Shown here piece after piece: positions 38,312 through 47,205 of a stretch of DNA of 64,000 nt; positions within the stretch are counted from its first letter, which is position 1; each line of letters begins with the position of its first letter. The notes beneath the pieces were generated by a model. The model did not search any database and was not told the origin of the DNA. It saw only the letters and a program-made list of their open reading frames with translations. A program made the translations under genes and the position numbers. The stretch comes from Bacillaceae bacterium IKA-2 (GTDB lineage Bacteria; Bacillota; Bacilli; Bacillales; Anaerobacillaceae): assembly GCA_031761875.1 (NCBI GenBank), contig CP134492.1, positions 3,410,001 through 3,474,000 on the forward strand, in the 5' to 3' direction.

Positions 38312-38350
38312 GAAAAAGCGCAAGGCGCCAAAATTGTCGGGAGCTAGGCT
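38312..38350. repeat. family-3 repeat, partial copy
   Basis: GAAAAAGCGCAAGGCGCC shares the opening of the family-3 copies (GAAAAGCGTAAGC, GAAAAGTGCAAGTGCC). The remainder is different. It sits between the T-box terminator and tyrS. Confidence 0.35.
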
Positions 38351-38360
38351 TTTAAACCAA

Positions 38361-38636
38361 TATAAAAAAGCCCCTCCCCAAAAAAGGGACGAACTTATTG
38401 CATTCGCGGTACCACCCTTGTTGAAGGCAATTGACCTTCCACCTCAGAAAAATATAACGGTTTACCCGTCCTTTGCTACTAAAAAGGCTTTCTATAGTAT
38501 CTGGTACACTATAAAAAATATTTTTCACAAAGGAAGCTCCTGGAAGTAATTCATAAGCATTTTTGTACTGATTTTCAGCAACCATCAGCTCTCTAAAACA
38601 GGGAAATGCCTTACTACTTTAGTCCATTCACAGCTT
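38361..38636 (-). promoter_or_regulatory. T-box riboswitch of tyrS
   Basis: On the minus strand the leader has the parts of a T-box in order: Stem I with AGAGAGCTGATGG, a candidate tyrosine specifier TAC (38546-38548), the conserved antiterminator GGTGGTACCGCG (38405-38416) that pairs with the tRNA acceptor end, then a terminator stem of CCC/GGG tracts followed by T6 (38361-38395). Uncharged tRNA-Tyr would favour read-through into tyrS. The antiterminator is unmistakable; the exact specifier is inferred. Confidence 0.92.
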
Positions 38637-38642
38637 TTACTT

Positions 38643-38670
38643 ATTATAATGATTGACTAATTTTAATCAA
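38643..38670 (-). promoter_or_regulatory. tyrS promoter
   Basis: TTGATT (38665-38670) and TATAAT (38643-38648), 16 bases apart on the minus strand, place the transcript start at the T-box 5' end. A TTGACA further upstream is too far away to pair with this -10. Confidence 0.6.
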
Positions 38671-38772
38671 AAAAATACCTTCATGTCAAACTTTTCTTTT
38701 TCTAAATCATTCATATCTATCAATCAATAATGTATGATATAATGTTTTGTGAACATTTAGGAGGTGCTTTTC

Positions 38773-41658
38773 ATGGAAGATAAACATTCTAATCGACGAT
38801 TTTCAATAAAGACAATTGTTGATTTCTTAAATGAAAGAAAATTTTTAAAAGGCTTTCGGATAACTTATCAAGTAGTTTGGAATCTATTGTTATTTTTCTT
38901 CATTGGACTTGTTTCCGTGGTGTTATTTGTTGGCGGTGCTGGAGCTGGATTTTTTGCTTCTCTCGTTATCGATGAACCAATTCGTAGCACAGAAGAAATG
39001 AGATTAGATATCTATAATTATGAAGAAGTAACTGAATTCTATTTTGCTAATGATGTTTACTTAGGTGACCTTCCTTCTGATTTAGAACGACGCGAAATTG
39101 ATCTAAAAGATGTTTCAAAACATTTAATCAATGCAATCATTGCAACAGAAGATGAGTATTTCTTTGAACACGAGGGGATCGTACCCAAAGCTATATTTCG
39201 AGCAACTTATCAAGAATTTTCAAACTCTTCTGTTCAAACTGGTGGAAGTACTTTGACACAACAGTTAATAAAAAATCAAATTTTGACAAATGAGGTTTCA
39301 TTTGATCGTAAAGCTAAGGAAATCTTATTGGCAATGCGACTAGAAAACTTTTTTGAAAAAGAGGAAATTTTAGAAGCGTATTTAAATGTGGTTCCTTTCG
39401 GACGAAATGCAAACGGTAGAAATATTGCCGGAGCTCAATCAGCTGCCCTAGGGATTTTTGGGGTAGCAGCGAAAGAATTATCAATACCACAAGCTGCATA
39501 TATAGCGGGGTTACCGCAGAGTCCATTTGGATACACACCATTTTTATCACAAGGTGGTGGAGTAAAGGAAAGTCTTGAACCCTCATTAAACAGGATGAAA
39601 ACTGTTTTAACAAGAATGAGGGATAAAGGTTACATTACAGAAAGGCAGTATAAAAAAGCGTTAAAGTATGATATTAGGGCTAATTTAACAGAGCGTTCTC
39701 CTTCCATCCATGAGAAATATCCACACTTAACTGCTGAAATAATTCGGCGAACCGAAGTCATTTTAAGAGATAGACTTTTAGAAGCCGATGGTATTAAGCT
39801 AACAAATATTGAGGATGATGATGAAAGAAAAGAAAAATCAAATCAATATCAGCTGTTAGCAAGTCAAGAAATGAGACGTAATGGCTATAATATCTATACT
39901 ACAATTGAAAAAGACATCTATGATGCTCATCAAGAGATTGCCAAAGACAACTCATTATTTCCTCAACTAAGAGACTCAACAGGAAAGCCTATTGAAGTTG
40001 GTGCAGTCTTATTAGAAAACAAAACTGGGGCAATCAAAAGCTTTGTTGCTGGAAGATATTCTACAGAAGATGATCTATTAAATCGCGCAACACAAGGCGG
40101 ACGTCCTAACGGTTCGACGATGAAATCAATTCTTGCCTATGCACCTGCTTTTGAACTTGGACTTGTCCAGCCTGGATCAATACTTCCAGACACAGAATTG
40201 ATTTATGGCAATCCTCCTCAGACATTAACGAACTGGGATGACAACTACATGGGGCTACTTACAGTAAGAGAGTCGCTACAACGGTCTAGAAATATTCCCG
40301 CGGTTAGAAGTCTAGGTTTGGTACCTACCGATTATGCACAAGAAAAGGTACGCGAAATGGGATTTAATTTTAATGTAGTACCATCTAGTGCGTTAGGTCC
40401 CCATAACACAACAGTTGAGCAGAACACCGTTGCATATATGGCACTTGCAAATGGTGGTAACTTAATCGATTCTTACATGATTGAAAAGATCGAAACCAAA
40501 GATGGAGAACTAATCTATGAGCATAAACCTAAAGAGACAAAGGTATACTCAGAACAAACAGCTTATTTAGTCACTGATATATTACGTGATGTATTAAATG
40601 TACCAGGAACAGCCTCTCGCTTACCTGCAATGTTAAAATTCAGTTCGGACATTGCTGGTAAAACAGGAACATCAAACGAAACCCGTGACTCATGGTTTGT
40701 GGGATATAACCCTAATTTTACAATGGGTGTTTGGATTGGATTCGATTATAATGAATCAATGGGGAAAGTAACAAGTATCGGAAGTTACACTCAAGGAATT
40801 TGGGCAAATCTTGCGAACGCCGCTTATGAAATTGATCGCGACTTTCTACTAGGTTCCAATGAAAAATTCAAGATGCCTAGTGGCATTGTCAGTCTTTCAT
40901 TCTGTGGCATTTCAGGACTATTACCTTCTGAATTATGTCGTGAAGCCGGTTTAGTGAAAACCGATTTATTTAATTCGAAATTTGTTCCTAATAAAGTCGA
41001 TGATAGTTTAGAGAGAGTCGATTATGTGATGTTAAAAGGAGAACCTTACCGTGCCTTTGAAAATACACCTAATGTATTTACTCAAAATGGAATTGCCTTA
41101 AAAGAAGGTTATTTTAGTGATGAAAGTATTCTGGAGTATCTTCCCGAAAATTGGGGAGAAATTATCCCAGATCGTTTTCCGGAAGACAACGGTAAAACAC
41201 CTGCTCCAATATCTAGCGCAAAGCTTGATGGTGACCGTCTTAATTGGAGTGAACACCCTGAAAAAAACATTATCGGTTATCGTGTATATCAGGCACCAAA
41301 CGGAAGTAATGTCTTTAACGTGATAAATACCGTTAGATCTGATAAAGAACTTTCAATGAAAGTTAATAATGGTCCATATGCTTATAAGGTTACTGCAATT
41401 GATGTGAGGGGAAGAGAAAGCCCGCCATCAGTTAGTATTATAAGTGGCGATTGGCAAAAAGAACTACCAAAACCACCAAAAGAAATTATTCCAGATAAAA
41501 AAACTGATGAAGCACCAAAAGACGATGAGGAAGAAAATCCTGGTAAACCTCCAAAAAAGGAACCTAAAGATGATGAAAAACAAAATCCTGGTAAACCTCC
41601 TAAAAAGGAACCTAAAGATGATGAAGATGAGGTAATTACTGAACCTATTGATGATTAA
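38773..41658 (+). CDS. class A penicillin-binding protein with Fn3 domain and repeat tail
   Basis: Bifunctional peptidoglycan glycosyltransferase/transpeptidase, membrane-anchored and acting outside. The 961-residue protein has one membrane helix (about residues 32-62), a GT51 domain with the catalytic Glu of ATEDEYFFEHEG (about 124) and QTGGSTLTQQLIKN, a penicillin-binding domain with STMK (about 446), SRN (about 504) and KTGTS (about 629), a fibronectin-III-like domain (about 809-890), and an acidic/proline tail with two 16-residue repeats of NPGKPPKKEPKDDE. All catalytic residues are present. AGGAGGTG fits ATG at 38773. It is divergent from tyrS. Confidence 0.93.
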   Translation: MEDKHSNRRFSIKTIVDFLNERKFLKGFRITYQVVWNLLLFFFIGLVSVVLFVGGAGAGFFASLVIDEPIRSTEEMRLDIYNYEEVTEFYFANDVYLGDLPSDLERREIDLKDVSKHLINAIIATEDEYFFEHEGIVPKAIFRATYQEFSNSSVQTGGSTLTQQLIKNQILTNEVSFDRKAKEILLAMRLENFFEKEEILEAYLNVVPFGRNANGRNIAGAQSAALGIFGVAAKELSIPQAAYIAGLPQSPFGYTPFLSQGGGVKESLEPSLNRMKTVLTRMRDKGYITERQYKKALKYDIRANLTERSPSIHEKYPHLTAEIIRRTEVILRDRLLEADGIKLTNIEDDDERKEKSNQYQLLASQEMRRNGYNIYTTIEKDIYDAHQEIAKDNSLFPQLRDSTGKPIEVGAVLLENKTGAIKSFVAGRYSTEDDLLNRATQGGRPNGSTMKSILAYAPAFELGLVQPGSILPDTELIYGNPPQTLTNWDDNYMGLLTVRESLQRSRNIPAVRSLGLVPTDYAQEKVREMGFNFNVVPSSALGPHNTTVEQNTVAYMALANGGNLIDSYMIEKIETKDGELIYEHKPKETKVYSEQTAYLVTDILRDVLNVPGTASRLPAMLKFSSDIAGKTGTSNETRDSWFVGYNPNFTMGVWIGFDYNESMGKVTSIGSYTQGIWANLANAAYEIDRDFLLGSNEKFKMPSGIVSLSFCGISGLLPSELCREAGLVKTDLFNSKFVPNKVDDSLERVDYVMLKGEPYRAFENTPNVFTQNGIALKEGYFSDESILEYLPENWGEIIPDRFPEDNGKTPAPISSAKLDGDRLNWSEHPEKNIIGYRVYQAPNGSNVFNVINTVRSDKELSMKVNNGPYAYKVTAIDVRGRESPPSVSIISGDWQKELPKPPKEIIPDKKTDEAPKDDEEENPGKPPKKEPKDDEKQNPGKPPKKEPKDDEDEVITEPIDD

Positions 41659-41683
41659 TAACGAGTAGTTATCCTTATGCCTC

Positions 41684-41725
41684 TACGTAAAAACCCGGTT
41701 CAATTAAGAATCGGGTTTTTACGTA
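41684..41725. terminator. terminator of the penicillin-binding protein gene
   Basis: TACGTAAAAACCCG and CGGGTTTTTACGTA form a 14-bp perfect stem 26 bases after the stop, with T-run. Confidence 0.85.
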
Positions 41726-41812
41726 CAAAAATATAGTTTAAACTTTAGGTGCATCCAAAACTAACACTAGAGTCTTAAGTTACTGTATAAAAAAATAGCA
41801 GATCAATAAATC

Positions 41813-41873
41813 GGAAGAAAGTTAGGAAGCTTTTGAACTTCCTTTCCAACTTTCCACCTTTCCAACTTAATAC
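41813..41873. repeat. family-2 intergenic repeat, short copy c
   Basis: GGAAGAAAGTTAGGAAGC, then CTTTTGAACTTCC and TTTCCAACTTTCCACC. It lies between the converging penicillin-binding protein and acsA genes and is a shortened version of copies a and d. Confidence 0.65.
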
Positions 41874-41884
41874 TTTATACTGTT

Positions 41885-43600
41885 CTAATCATCCATCGTT
41901 GATAAATCACCTGTTGGTAAATCTAATTCCCATGCTTTTAATACGCGTCTCATAATTTTACCACTTCTCGTTTTAGGTAATTTATCGCGAAATTGAATTT
42001 GTCTTGGAACAGAGTGCGCTGATAACTCTTTTTTAACAAACATTTGAATTTCTGCTTTGAGCTCATCACTCTCTTCATAGCCTTCTCGCAATGAAATAAA
42101 CGCTTTAATAATCATCCCTCGCATCGGGTCTGGAATACCGATTACTCCTGCTTCCGCAATCGCAGCGTGTTCAAGAAGCTTGCTCTCAACTTCAAATGGT
42201 CCCACCCTTTCACCTGATGTATTAATAACATCATCAATTCTTCCTTGGAACCAGAAATACCCATCTTCATCCATGTAAGCTGAATCTCCTGAAATATACC
42301 ATCCATTATGTGTGAAGTATTCATTATATTTTTCTGGTTTATTCCAAATTCCACTCATCATTGATGGCCAACCCATTTTTGCTGCTAAATTACCCATTTT
42401 GTTAGGTGGAAGAACATTCCCACGATCATCAATAATGGCCGCTTCAATACCTGGTATCGGCTTACCCATTGATCCAGCTTTAATCGTTAAGCAAGGGTAA
42501 TTACAAATCATCATTGCTCCTGTTTCAGTCATCCACCAAGTATCATGAATTCTTAACTGAAATACCTTCACTCCCCATTTAACTACTTCTGGGTTTAATG
42601 GTTCACCAACACTTAAAATATGTCGGAGTGACGAAAGATCAAAGCGCTCAATAAGCTCCACGCCAATGCCCATTAGCATTCTAAATGCCGTTGGAGCACT
42701 ATACCAAACTGTCACCTCATATTCTTCAATCGTTTTATACCAATCTTCTGGGTTAAAACGTCCACCCCGGACAACATTGGTAACACCATGGAGCCATGGT
42801 CCAAAAACACCATAAACAGTCCCGGTAACCCATCCTGGGTCTGCTGTACACCAATATACATCATCTTCTTTTAAGTCTAAGACCCATTTTGCCGTTTGAT
42901 ATTGTTGAATCATGGCATTATGTGCATGCAATACTCCTTTTGGCTTTCCAGTTGACCCAGATGTGTAGTGAAGGAGCATACCATCTTCTCGGCTAACCCA
43001 CTCAATTTCAAACTCATTACTCGCTTTTGCAAAACGAGTATTAAAATCAATTGTTTTATTATTTTCTTCAATATTTTTTCCAACTAAAGCGATTTTCTCT
43101 AAATTAGGTAACTTTACTACATCAACTCGTCCAATTAATTCAGGTGTTGCAATTAATACTTTTGCCTCGCTATCTGTTAATCGATCCAACACAGCAGCAT
43201 CCATAAACGCTTCAAAAAGAGGACCCACAATTGCACCTAGTTTAATCGCTCCCAATAGGCAAAAATATAGCTCTGGAGATCTTGGCATAAAGATGAAAAC
43301 TCGATCACCTTTTTTAACTCCTATTTCCTTCAAGACATTTGCGGCTTTATTAGTCTTTTCGGACATATCTTTAAAAGTATACTTTTCTCTCCTATCAGCA
43401 TCCTTATAATAGAGGGCAATTTTATTTTTCTTATCGCTCTCGGCATGACGGTCAATTGCTTCATATGCAATATTCATTTTACCCGTCTTAAACCATGTGA
43501 ATTGCTCTTCTACTTGTGTCCAATCAAAGTTTTCTACAGTTTCTTCATAATCGTCTAAATGATAATTTCCCTTCACTGCAGGAAATGTTTGAATTTTCAT
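41885..43600 (-). CDS. acsA: acetyl-CoA synthetase
   Basis: Activates acetate to acetyl-CoA via acetyl-AMP. The 571-residue ANL enzyme has LLHYTSGSTGKPKGVLHAH (about residues 212-230), DTWWMTETGAMM (about 345-356), YISGDSAYMDEDGYFWFQGR (about 430) and the C-terminal PKTRSGKIMRRVLKA, whose lysine is the site that AcuA acetylates in B. subtilis. The frame runs to 43630, but AAAGGGGG marks the ATG at 43600. It is divergent from acuABC, encoding its regulators. Confidence 0.97.
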   Translation of the reverse strand: MKIQTFPAVKGNYHLDDYEETVENFDWTQVEEQFTWFKTGKMNIAYEAIDRHAESDKKNKIALYYKDADRREKYTFKDMSEKTNKAANVLKEIGVKKGDRVFIFMPRSPELYFCLLGAIKLGAIVGPLFEAFMDAAVLDRLTDSEAKVLIATPELIGRVDVVKLPNLEKIALVGKNIEENNKTIDFNTRFAKASNEFEIEWVSREDGMLLHYTSGSTGKPKGVLHAHNAMIQQYQTAKWVLDLKEDDVYWCTADPGWVTGTVYGVFGPWLHGVTNVVRGGRFNPEDWYKTIEEYEVTVWYSAPTAFRMLMGIGVELIERFDLSSLRHILSVGEPLNPEVVKWGVKVFQLRIHDTWWMTETGAMMICNYPCLTIKAGSMGKPIPGIEAAIIDDRGNVLPPNKMGNLAAKMGWPSMMSGIWNKPEKYNEYFTHNGWYISGDSAYMDEDGYFWFQGRIDDVINTSGERVGPFEVESKLLEHAAIAEAGVIGIPDPMRGMIIKAFISLREGYEESDELKAEIQMFVKKELSAHSVPRQIQFRDKLPKTRSGKIMRRVLKAWELDLPTGDLSTMDD

Positions 43601-43639
43601 TCCAAATCCCCCTTTACTAATATCGTTCACTCATGGATA

Positions 43640-43668
43640 ATTGTAATATAAATTGAGAATTTTCTCAA
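43640..43668 (-). promoter_or_regulatory. acsA promoter with overlapping inverted repeat
   Basis: TTGAGA (43663-43668) and TACAAT (43640-43645) with a 17-base spacer on the minus strand, 40 bases from the start codon. The -35 box is inside a perfect inverted repeat, AATTGAGAA-tt-TTCTCAATT (43651-43670), a candidate regulator site that partly resembles a CodY box. Confidence 0.65.
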
Positions 43669-43784
43669 TTATTAAAAATATCCTTACTGCATATGTGTCA
43701 AATTCGTTATAATTATTAAAAACACCTTTTTATCATGTATAATAAGTTATAATTTCTTAATTATTTTTTTAAGGTGGTGTATAA

Positions 43785-44417
43785 ATGATTCATAGCAAAA
43801 TTTACAATGCACTAGAAACTAATGCAGGTGGTCAGACATTAATTATTGAAGGACCTCTTTCTGCAAAAGAAATTGCTTCATACAAATTCCACGAAGGACT
43901 TAAAGCATTTCGACCACCTGAAAAACAACAAAAAGCGCTGCTTGGAATTGCCGATTTGCCAGAAGGTAGAATTATTGTCGCCCGCGATGGTGATACAATT
44001 GTTGGATACGTTACTTATGTTTATCCTGACGAGCTTGAGAGGTGGTCTCAAGCGGATATGGATAACTTAATTGAACTAGGTGCCATTGAAGTTGCAGCGC
44101 CATACCGAGGCTGTAAGGTAGGTAAAAACATGATCAGAGTTTCAATGATGGATGATGCAATGGAAGATTACATTACAATCACTACTGAATATTATTGGCA
44201 TTGGGATTTAAAAGGAACAGGTCTGTCGATTTGGGATTATCGAAAGGCGATGGAAAAAATGATGAGTGCGGGAGATTTAGTTTGGTTCGCAACAGACGAC
44301 CCAGAAATCTGTTCACACCCTGCAAACTGCTTAATGGTTCGCATCGGAAAAAGAGTTGATCAAGATTCGATTCTAAAATTTGACCAAATTCGTTTCCAAA
44401 GTCGGTTTATGTACTAA
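43785..44417 (+). CDS. acuA: protein acetyltransferase AcuA
   Basis: GNAT-fold enzyme that acetylates the active-site lysine of AcsA and switches it off when acetyl-CoA is plentiful. The 210-residue protein has the central acetyl-CoA region IEVAAPYRGCKVGKNMIR (about residues 102-119) and a distinctive C-terminus (WHWDLKGTGLSIWDYRKAME). AAGGTGG precedes the ATG. It is first gene of acuABC, divergent from its target acsA. Confidence 0.95.
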   Translation: MIHSKIYNALETNAGGQTLIIEGPLSAKEIASYKFHEGLKAFRPPEKQQKALLGIADLPEGRIIVARDGDTIVGYVTYVYPDELERWSQADMDNLIELGAIEVAAPYRGCKVGKNMIRVSMMDDAMEDYITITTEYYWHWDLKGTGLSIWDYRKAMEKMMSAGDLVWFATDDPEICSHPANCLMVRIGKRVDQDSILKFDQIRFQSRFMY

Positions 44418-44510
44418 ATCATTAAGGAGTAATGAATTAGCTTGTTAGTGTACATAACATAGCAGATACTATTCATTATTCTGAATTTTCTAAAACGAGG
44501 AGTGGGGTAA

Positions 44511-45155
44511 ATGATTGTAGAACAAATTATGAAACAAAATATAATTAAAATTAAAATTTCAACTACTATAAAAGAAGCCATTGATTTAATGGATAAAAAC
44601 AGAATTCGTCATCTACCCGTTGTTAATCAAAATGATGAATTGATTGGGATTATTTCTGATCGTGACCTACGTGACGCGAAACCCTCCATTTTTGATACCG
44701 AGGAGCATTTAGAATACCTTTCTAATACAGTATCTGAAATAATGATTAGCGATGTCATTACCGCTCACCCTCTCGATTTTGTCGAAGATGTATCTTCACT
44801 TTTCTATGAACATCATATTGGCTGTCTTCCAATTGAAGAAGGCGGCAAATTTGTCGGGATTATTTCTGAAACTGATGTATTGCATACCCTTGTTCAATTA
44901 GTGGGCGCGCATCAGCCTAGTTCACAAATAGAAGTATTAGTAGAAAATGTTGCTGGTATGCTAGCTGAAATTGCGATAATTATCAAAAAGCGCAATGTTA
45001 ATATTATAAGTGTCTTAGTATATCCAGCAAAAGAAATAGGGTACAAAGTACTTGTATTCCGAATCCAATCTATGGATCCTAGGGGGGTCATTTCTGATAT
45101 TGAAAAGGAAGGCTATAAAATTTTGTGGCCTAATTTACCGGAGATGACAAAATGA
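44511..45155 (+). CDS. acuB: CBS-ACT protein AcuB
   Basis: A 214-residue protein with two CBS domains (residues 4-60 and 76-130; RIRHLPVVNQNDELIGIISD) and a C-terminal ACT domain (QIEVLVENVAGMLAEIAIII, about 141-210). It is presumed to sense adenine nucleotides or amino acids and adjust AcuA/AcuC; its role is not settled. GAGGAGTGGGG precedes the ATG. It shares a 4-base overlap with acuC. Confidence 0.94.
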   Translation: MIVEQIMKQNIIKIKISTTIKEAIDLMDKNRIRHLPVVNQNDELIGIISDRDLRDAKPSIFDTEEHLEYLSNTVSEIMISDVITAHPLDFVEDVSSLFYEHHIGCLPIEEGGKFVGIISETDVLHTLVQLVGAHQPSSQIEVLVENVAGMLAEIAIIIKKRNVNIISVLVYPAKEIGYKVLVFRIQSMDPRGVISDIEKEGYKILWPNLPEMTK

Positions 45156-46336
45156 AAAATGCTGCTTTTGTTTACTCACAAGAACAGCAAACGTATAAAT
45201 TTAGCAGTGATCACCCCTTTAACCAAAAAAGACTTGATTTAACCTTTGACTTATTAACCAAATCTGACGCTATTAATCCTGAGGATATTATTGCGCCTCG
45301 AATGGCAACAGACGAAGAATTACTCTTAATTCATGAAAAAGATTATATAGAAGCAGTCAAGCTTGCAGGCAAAGGAGAATTGAAAACTTCGATTGCAACA
45401 AATTATGGAATTGGTACAGACGATACACCAATGTTTGCTAATATGCATGAGGCGGCCTCTCTGCTTGTTGGAGGAACATTAACAGCCGTAGACTTAGTTA
45501 TGCAAGGAAAATATCTACACGCCTGTAACTTAAGTGGCGGGCTCCACCATGGCTTTAAAGGTAGAGCTTCTGGATTTTGTATTTACAACGATAGCTCAAT
45601 CGCCATTGAATACATGCGTAAAAATTATAACGCAAGAGTCTTATATGTAGATACAGATGCCCATCACGGTGATGGAGTTCAATGGGCATTTTACGACAAT
45701 GATGACGTTTGCACATTATCAATACATGAAACTGGACGTTTCCTATTTCCAGGCACAGGAAATGTTAATGAGCGTGGCAGTGGCAAAGGTTACGGGTATT
45801 CAGTAAATATACCTGTTGATCCGTTTACTGAGGATGAATCTTGGCTAGACGCATATAGAAAATCCTTAAGAGAAGTAGCTGAATTTTTTAAACCAGATGT
45901 AATCATTACGCAAAATGGTGCTGATTCTCACTTTTTCGATCCACTTACACACCTTTGTTCCACAATGGAAATTTATCGTCAAATTCCAAAATTAGCACAC
46001 GAAATTGCTCATGAATTTTGTGGTGGTAAATGGATAGCGGTAGGTGGCGGCGGTTATGATATTTGGCGTGTTGTCCCCCGAGCATGGTCATTAGTTTGGT
46101 TGGAGATGAGTGATAATCAAATTGGTACAGGGCTAATTCCAGAAGCCTGGCTAGCAAAGTGGCAGAAAGAATCTCCTGTCCAATTATCAGAAACATGGGA
46201 AGACATCCCTCCTGTTTACCCTGAAATACCAAGAAAAAAAGAGATAACGGAAAAAAATTTTTTAACGGTCGAAAAAGCGCTTTCACACATTCGTAACGAA
46301 GTAGCTAAAAAAAAGGCGCAATTAGTAGAGGAATAA
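45152..46336 (+). CDS. acuC: protein deacetylase AcuC
   Basis: Zinc-dependent deacetylase of the histone-deacetylase superfamily that reactivates acetylated AcsA. The 394-residue protein has the paired histidines of SGGLHHGFKGRASGF (about 129-143), metal ligands in YVDTDAHHGDGVQ (about 167-179) and QNGADSHFFDPL, and the GGGGYD loop near 298. ATGA overlaps the acuB stop, so the genes are translationally coupled. Confidence 0.95.
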   Translation: MKNAAFVYSQEQQTYKFSSDHPFNQKRLDLTFDLLTKSDAINPEDIIAPRMATDEELLLIHEKDYIEAVKLAGKGELKTSIATNYGIGTDDTPMFANMHEAASLLVGGTLTAVDLVMQGKYLHACNLSGGLHHGFKGRASGFCIYNDSSIAIEYMRKNYNARVLYVDTDAHHGDGVQWAFYDNDDVCTLSIHETGRFLFPGTGNVNERGSGKGYGYSVNIPVDPFTEDESWLDAYRKSLREVAEFFKPDVIITQNGADSHFFDPLTHLCSTMEIYRQIPKLAHEIAHEFCGGKWIAVGGGGYDIWRVVPRAWSLVWLEMSDNQIGTGLIPEAWLAKWQKESPVQLSETWEDIPPVYPEIPRKKEITEKNFLTVEKALSHIRNEVAKKKAQLVEE

Positions 46337-46339
46337 TGA

Positions 46340-46480
46340 CTAGTTTGCTAGTTGGTTAGGAAAGCCAAAGACTATTAAGGGCGGTTAGAATGTTGGGAAG
46401 GGGAAAGTTGGAGTGGGATGGGAGTTCAAATGCTTTAAGAGCTTTTGACCTTAAACTTACTATTCCACCTTTCCACCTCT
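46340..46480. repeat. family-2 intergenic repeat, copy d
   Basis: AGTTGGTTAGGAAAGCC, GGGAAGGGGAAAGTTGG, GGAGTTCAAATGCTTTAAG and CCACCTTTCCACC follow the order of copy a. It fills the gap between the converging acuC and nucleosidase genes. Confidence 0.75.
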
Positions 46481-47175
46481 TACATACTCTTTATCATTGA
46501 TTTGACAATTGTAAACGAGCGCTCTGAGGCAAGCTTTGTAAACTCTGCAAAATTGACATTTGCATCACCATTTGCTTTGTCAGACATCGATCGAATAACG
46601 ACAAAAGGAATATCGTTAAGCATGGCAACATGAGCAACAGCCGCTCCTTCCATTTCCACGCACTTTCCATCAAAAAGTAAAGCTAGCTCTTTTACTTTTT
46701 CGTAATTAGCAATAAATTGATCGCCACTTAATATTCTTCCTTTACTAACTTTTATATCTCGGAGAGAGTTAGCTGCTTGTTCGGCTAACTTAACTAACAA
46801 TTCGCTCGCTGGAAAATCTGATGGGTAGTCAAACATCGGTACCTCGCCGACTTTAAAGCCTAAAGCCGAAGCATCAAGATCATGTTGAATCGCACTTGTG
46901 CTTATAACGATATCGCCAATATCAAGCTGTGGATCAACAGCTCCTGCAACTCCTGTAAAAATAATATGCGATACTAAAAATTGATCAACGAGAAGTTGGG
47001 TTGTAATTGCTGCATTAACTTTCCCGACCCCTGATTTACAAATCACAACTTCTTTTCCTTCGAAAACACCGATATAAAAAGTAATCGTAGCCTTTACGAC
47101 CTCTTTTTTTATCACGATATTTTCCTTTAATAACTTTATTTCCTCATCCATCGCACCTATGATCCCTATTTTCAT
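46480..47175 (-). CDS. mtnN: 5'-methylthioadenosine/S-adenosylhomocysteine nucleosidase
   Basis: Hydrolyses MTA and SAH to adenine plus the thioribose product, recycling methionine. The 231-residue protein has the family start MKIGIIGAMDEEIKLL, FTGVAGAVDPQLDIGDIVIS (about 75-94), the ligand region CVEMEGAAVAHVA (about 171) and the catalytic aspartate of RSMSDKANGD (about 196). AAAGGA and spacing choose the ATG at 47175. In B. subtilis mtnN is elsewhere; here it stands between acuC and motS, nine bases ahead of which motS ends. A paralogue elsewhere cannot be excluded. Confidence 0.93.
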   Translation of the reverse strand: MKIGIIGAMDEEIKLLKENIVIKKEVVKATITFYIGVFEGKEVVICKSGVGKVNAAITTQLLVDQFLVSHIIFTGVAGAVDPQLDIGDIVISTSAIQHDLDASALGFKVGEVPMFDYPSDFPASELLVKLAEQAANSLRDIKVSKGRILSGDQFIANYEKVKELALLFDGKCVEMEGAAVAHVAMLNDIPFVVIRSMSDKANGDANVNFAEFTKLASERSFTIVKSMIKSM

Positions 47176-47205
47176 CTCAACCATCCTTTCAGTCATTTAC
47201 CAAAC

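Noticed and set aside
38334-38585. Open frames across the tyrS leader
   Set aside because: The sequence is fully explained by the T-box RNA; no ribosome site precedes either frame.
41444-41635. A lysine-rich open frame at the end of the penicillin-binding protein gene
   Set aside because: It is a frame-shifted reading of the Pro/Lys repeat tail.
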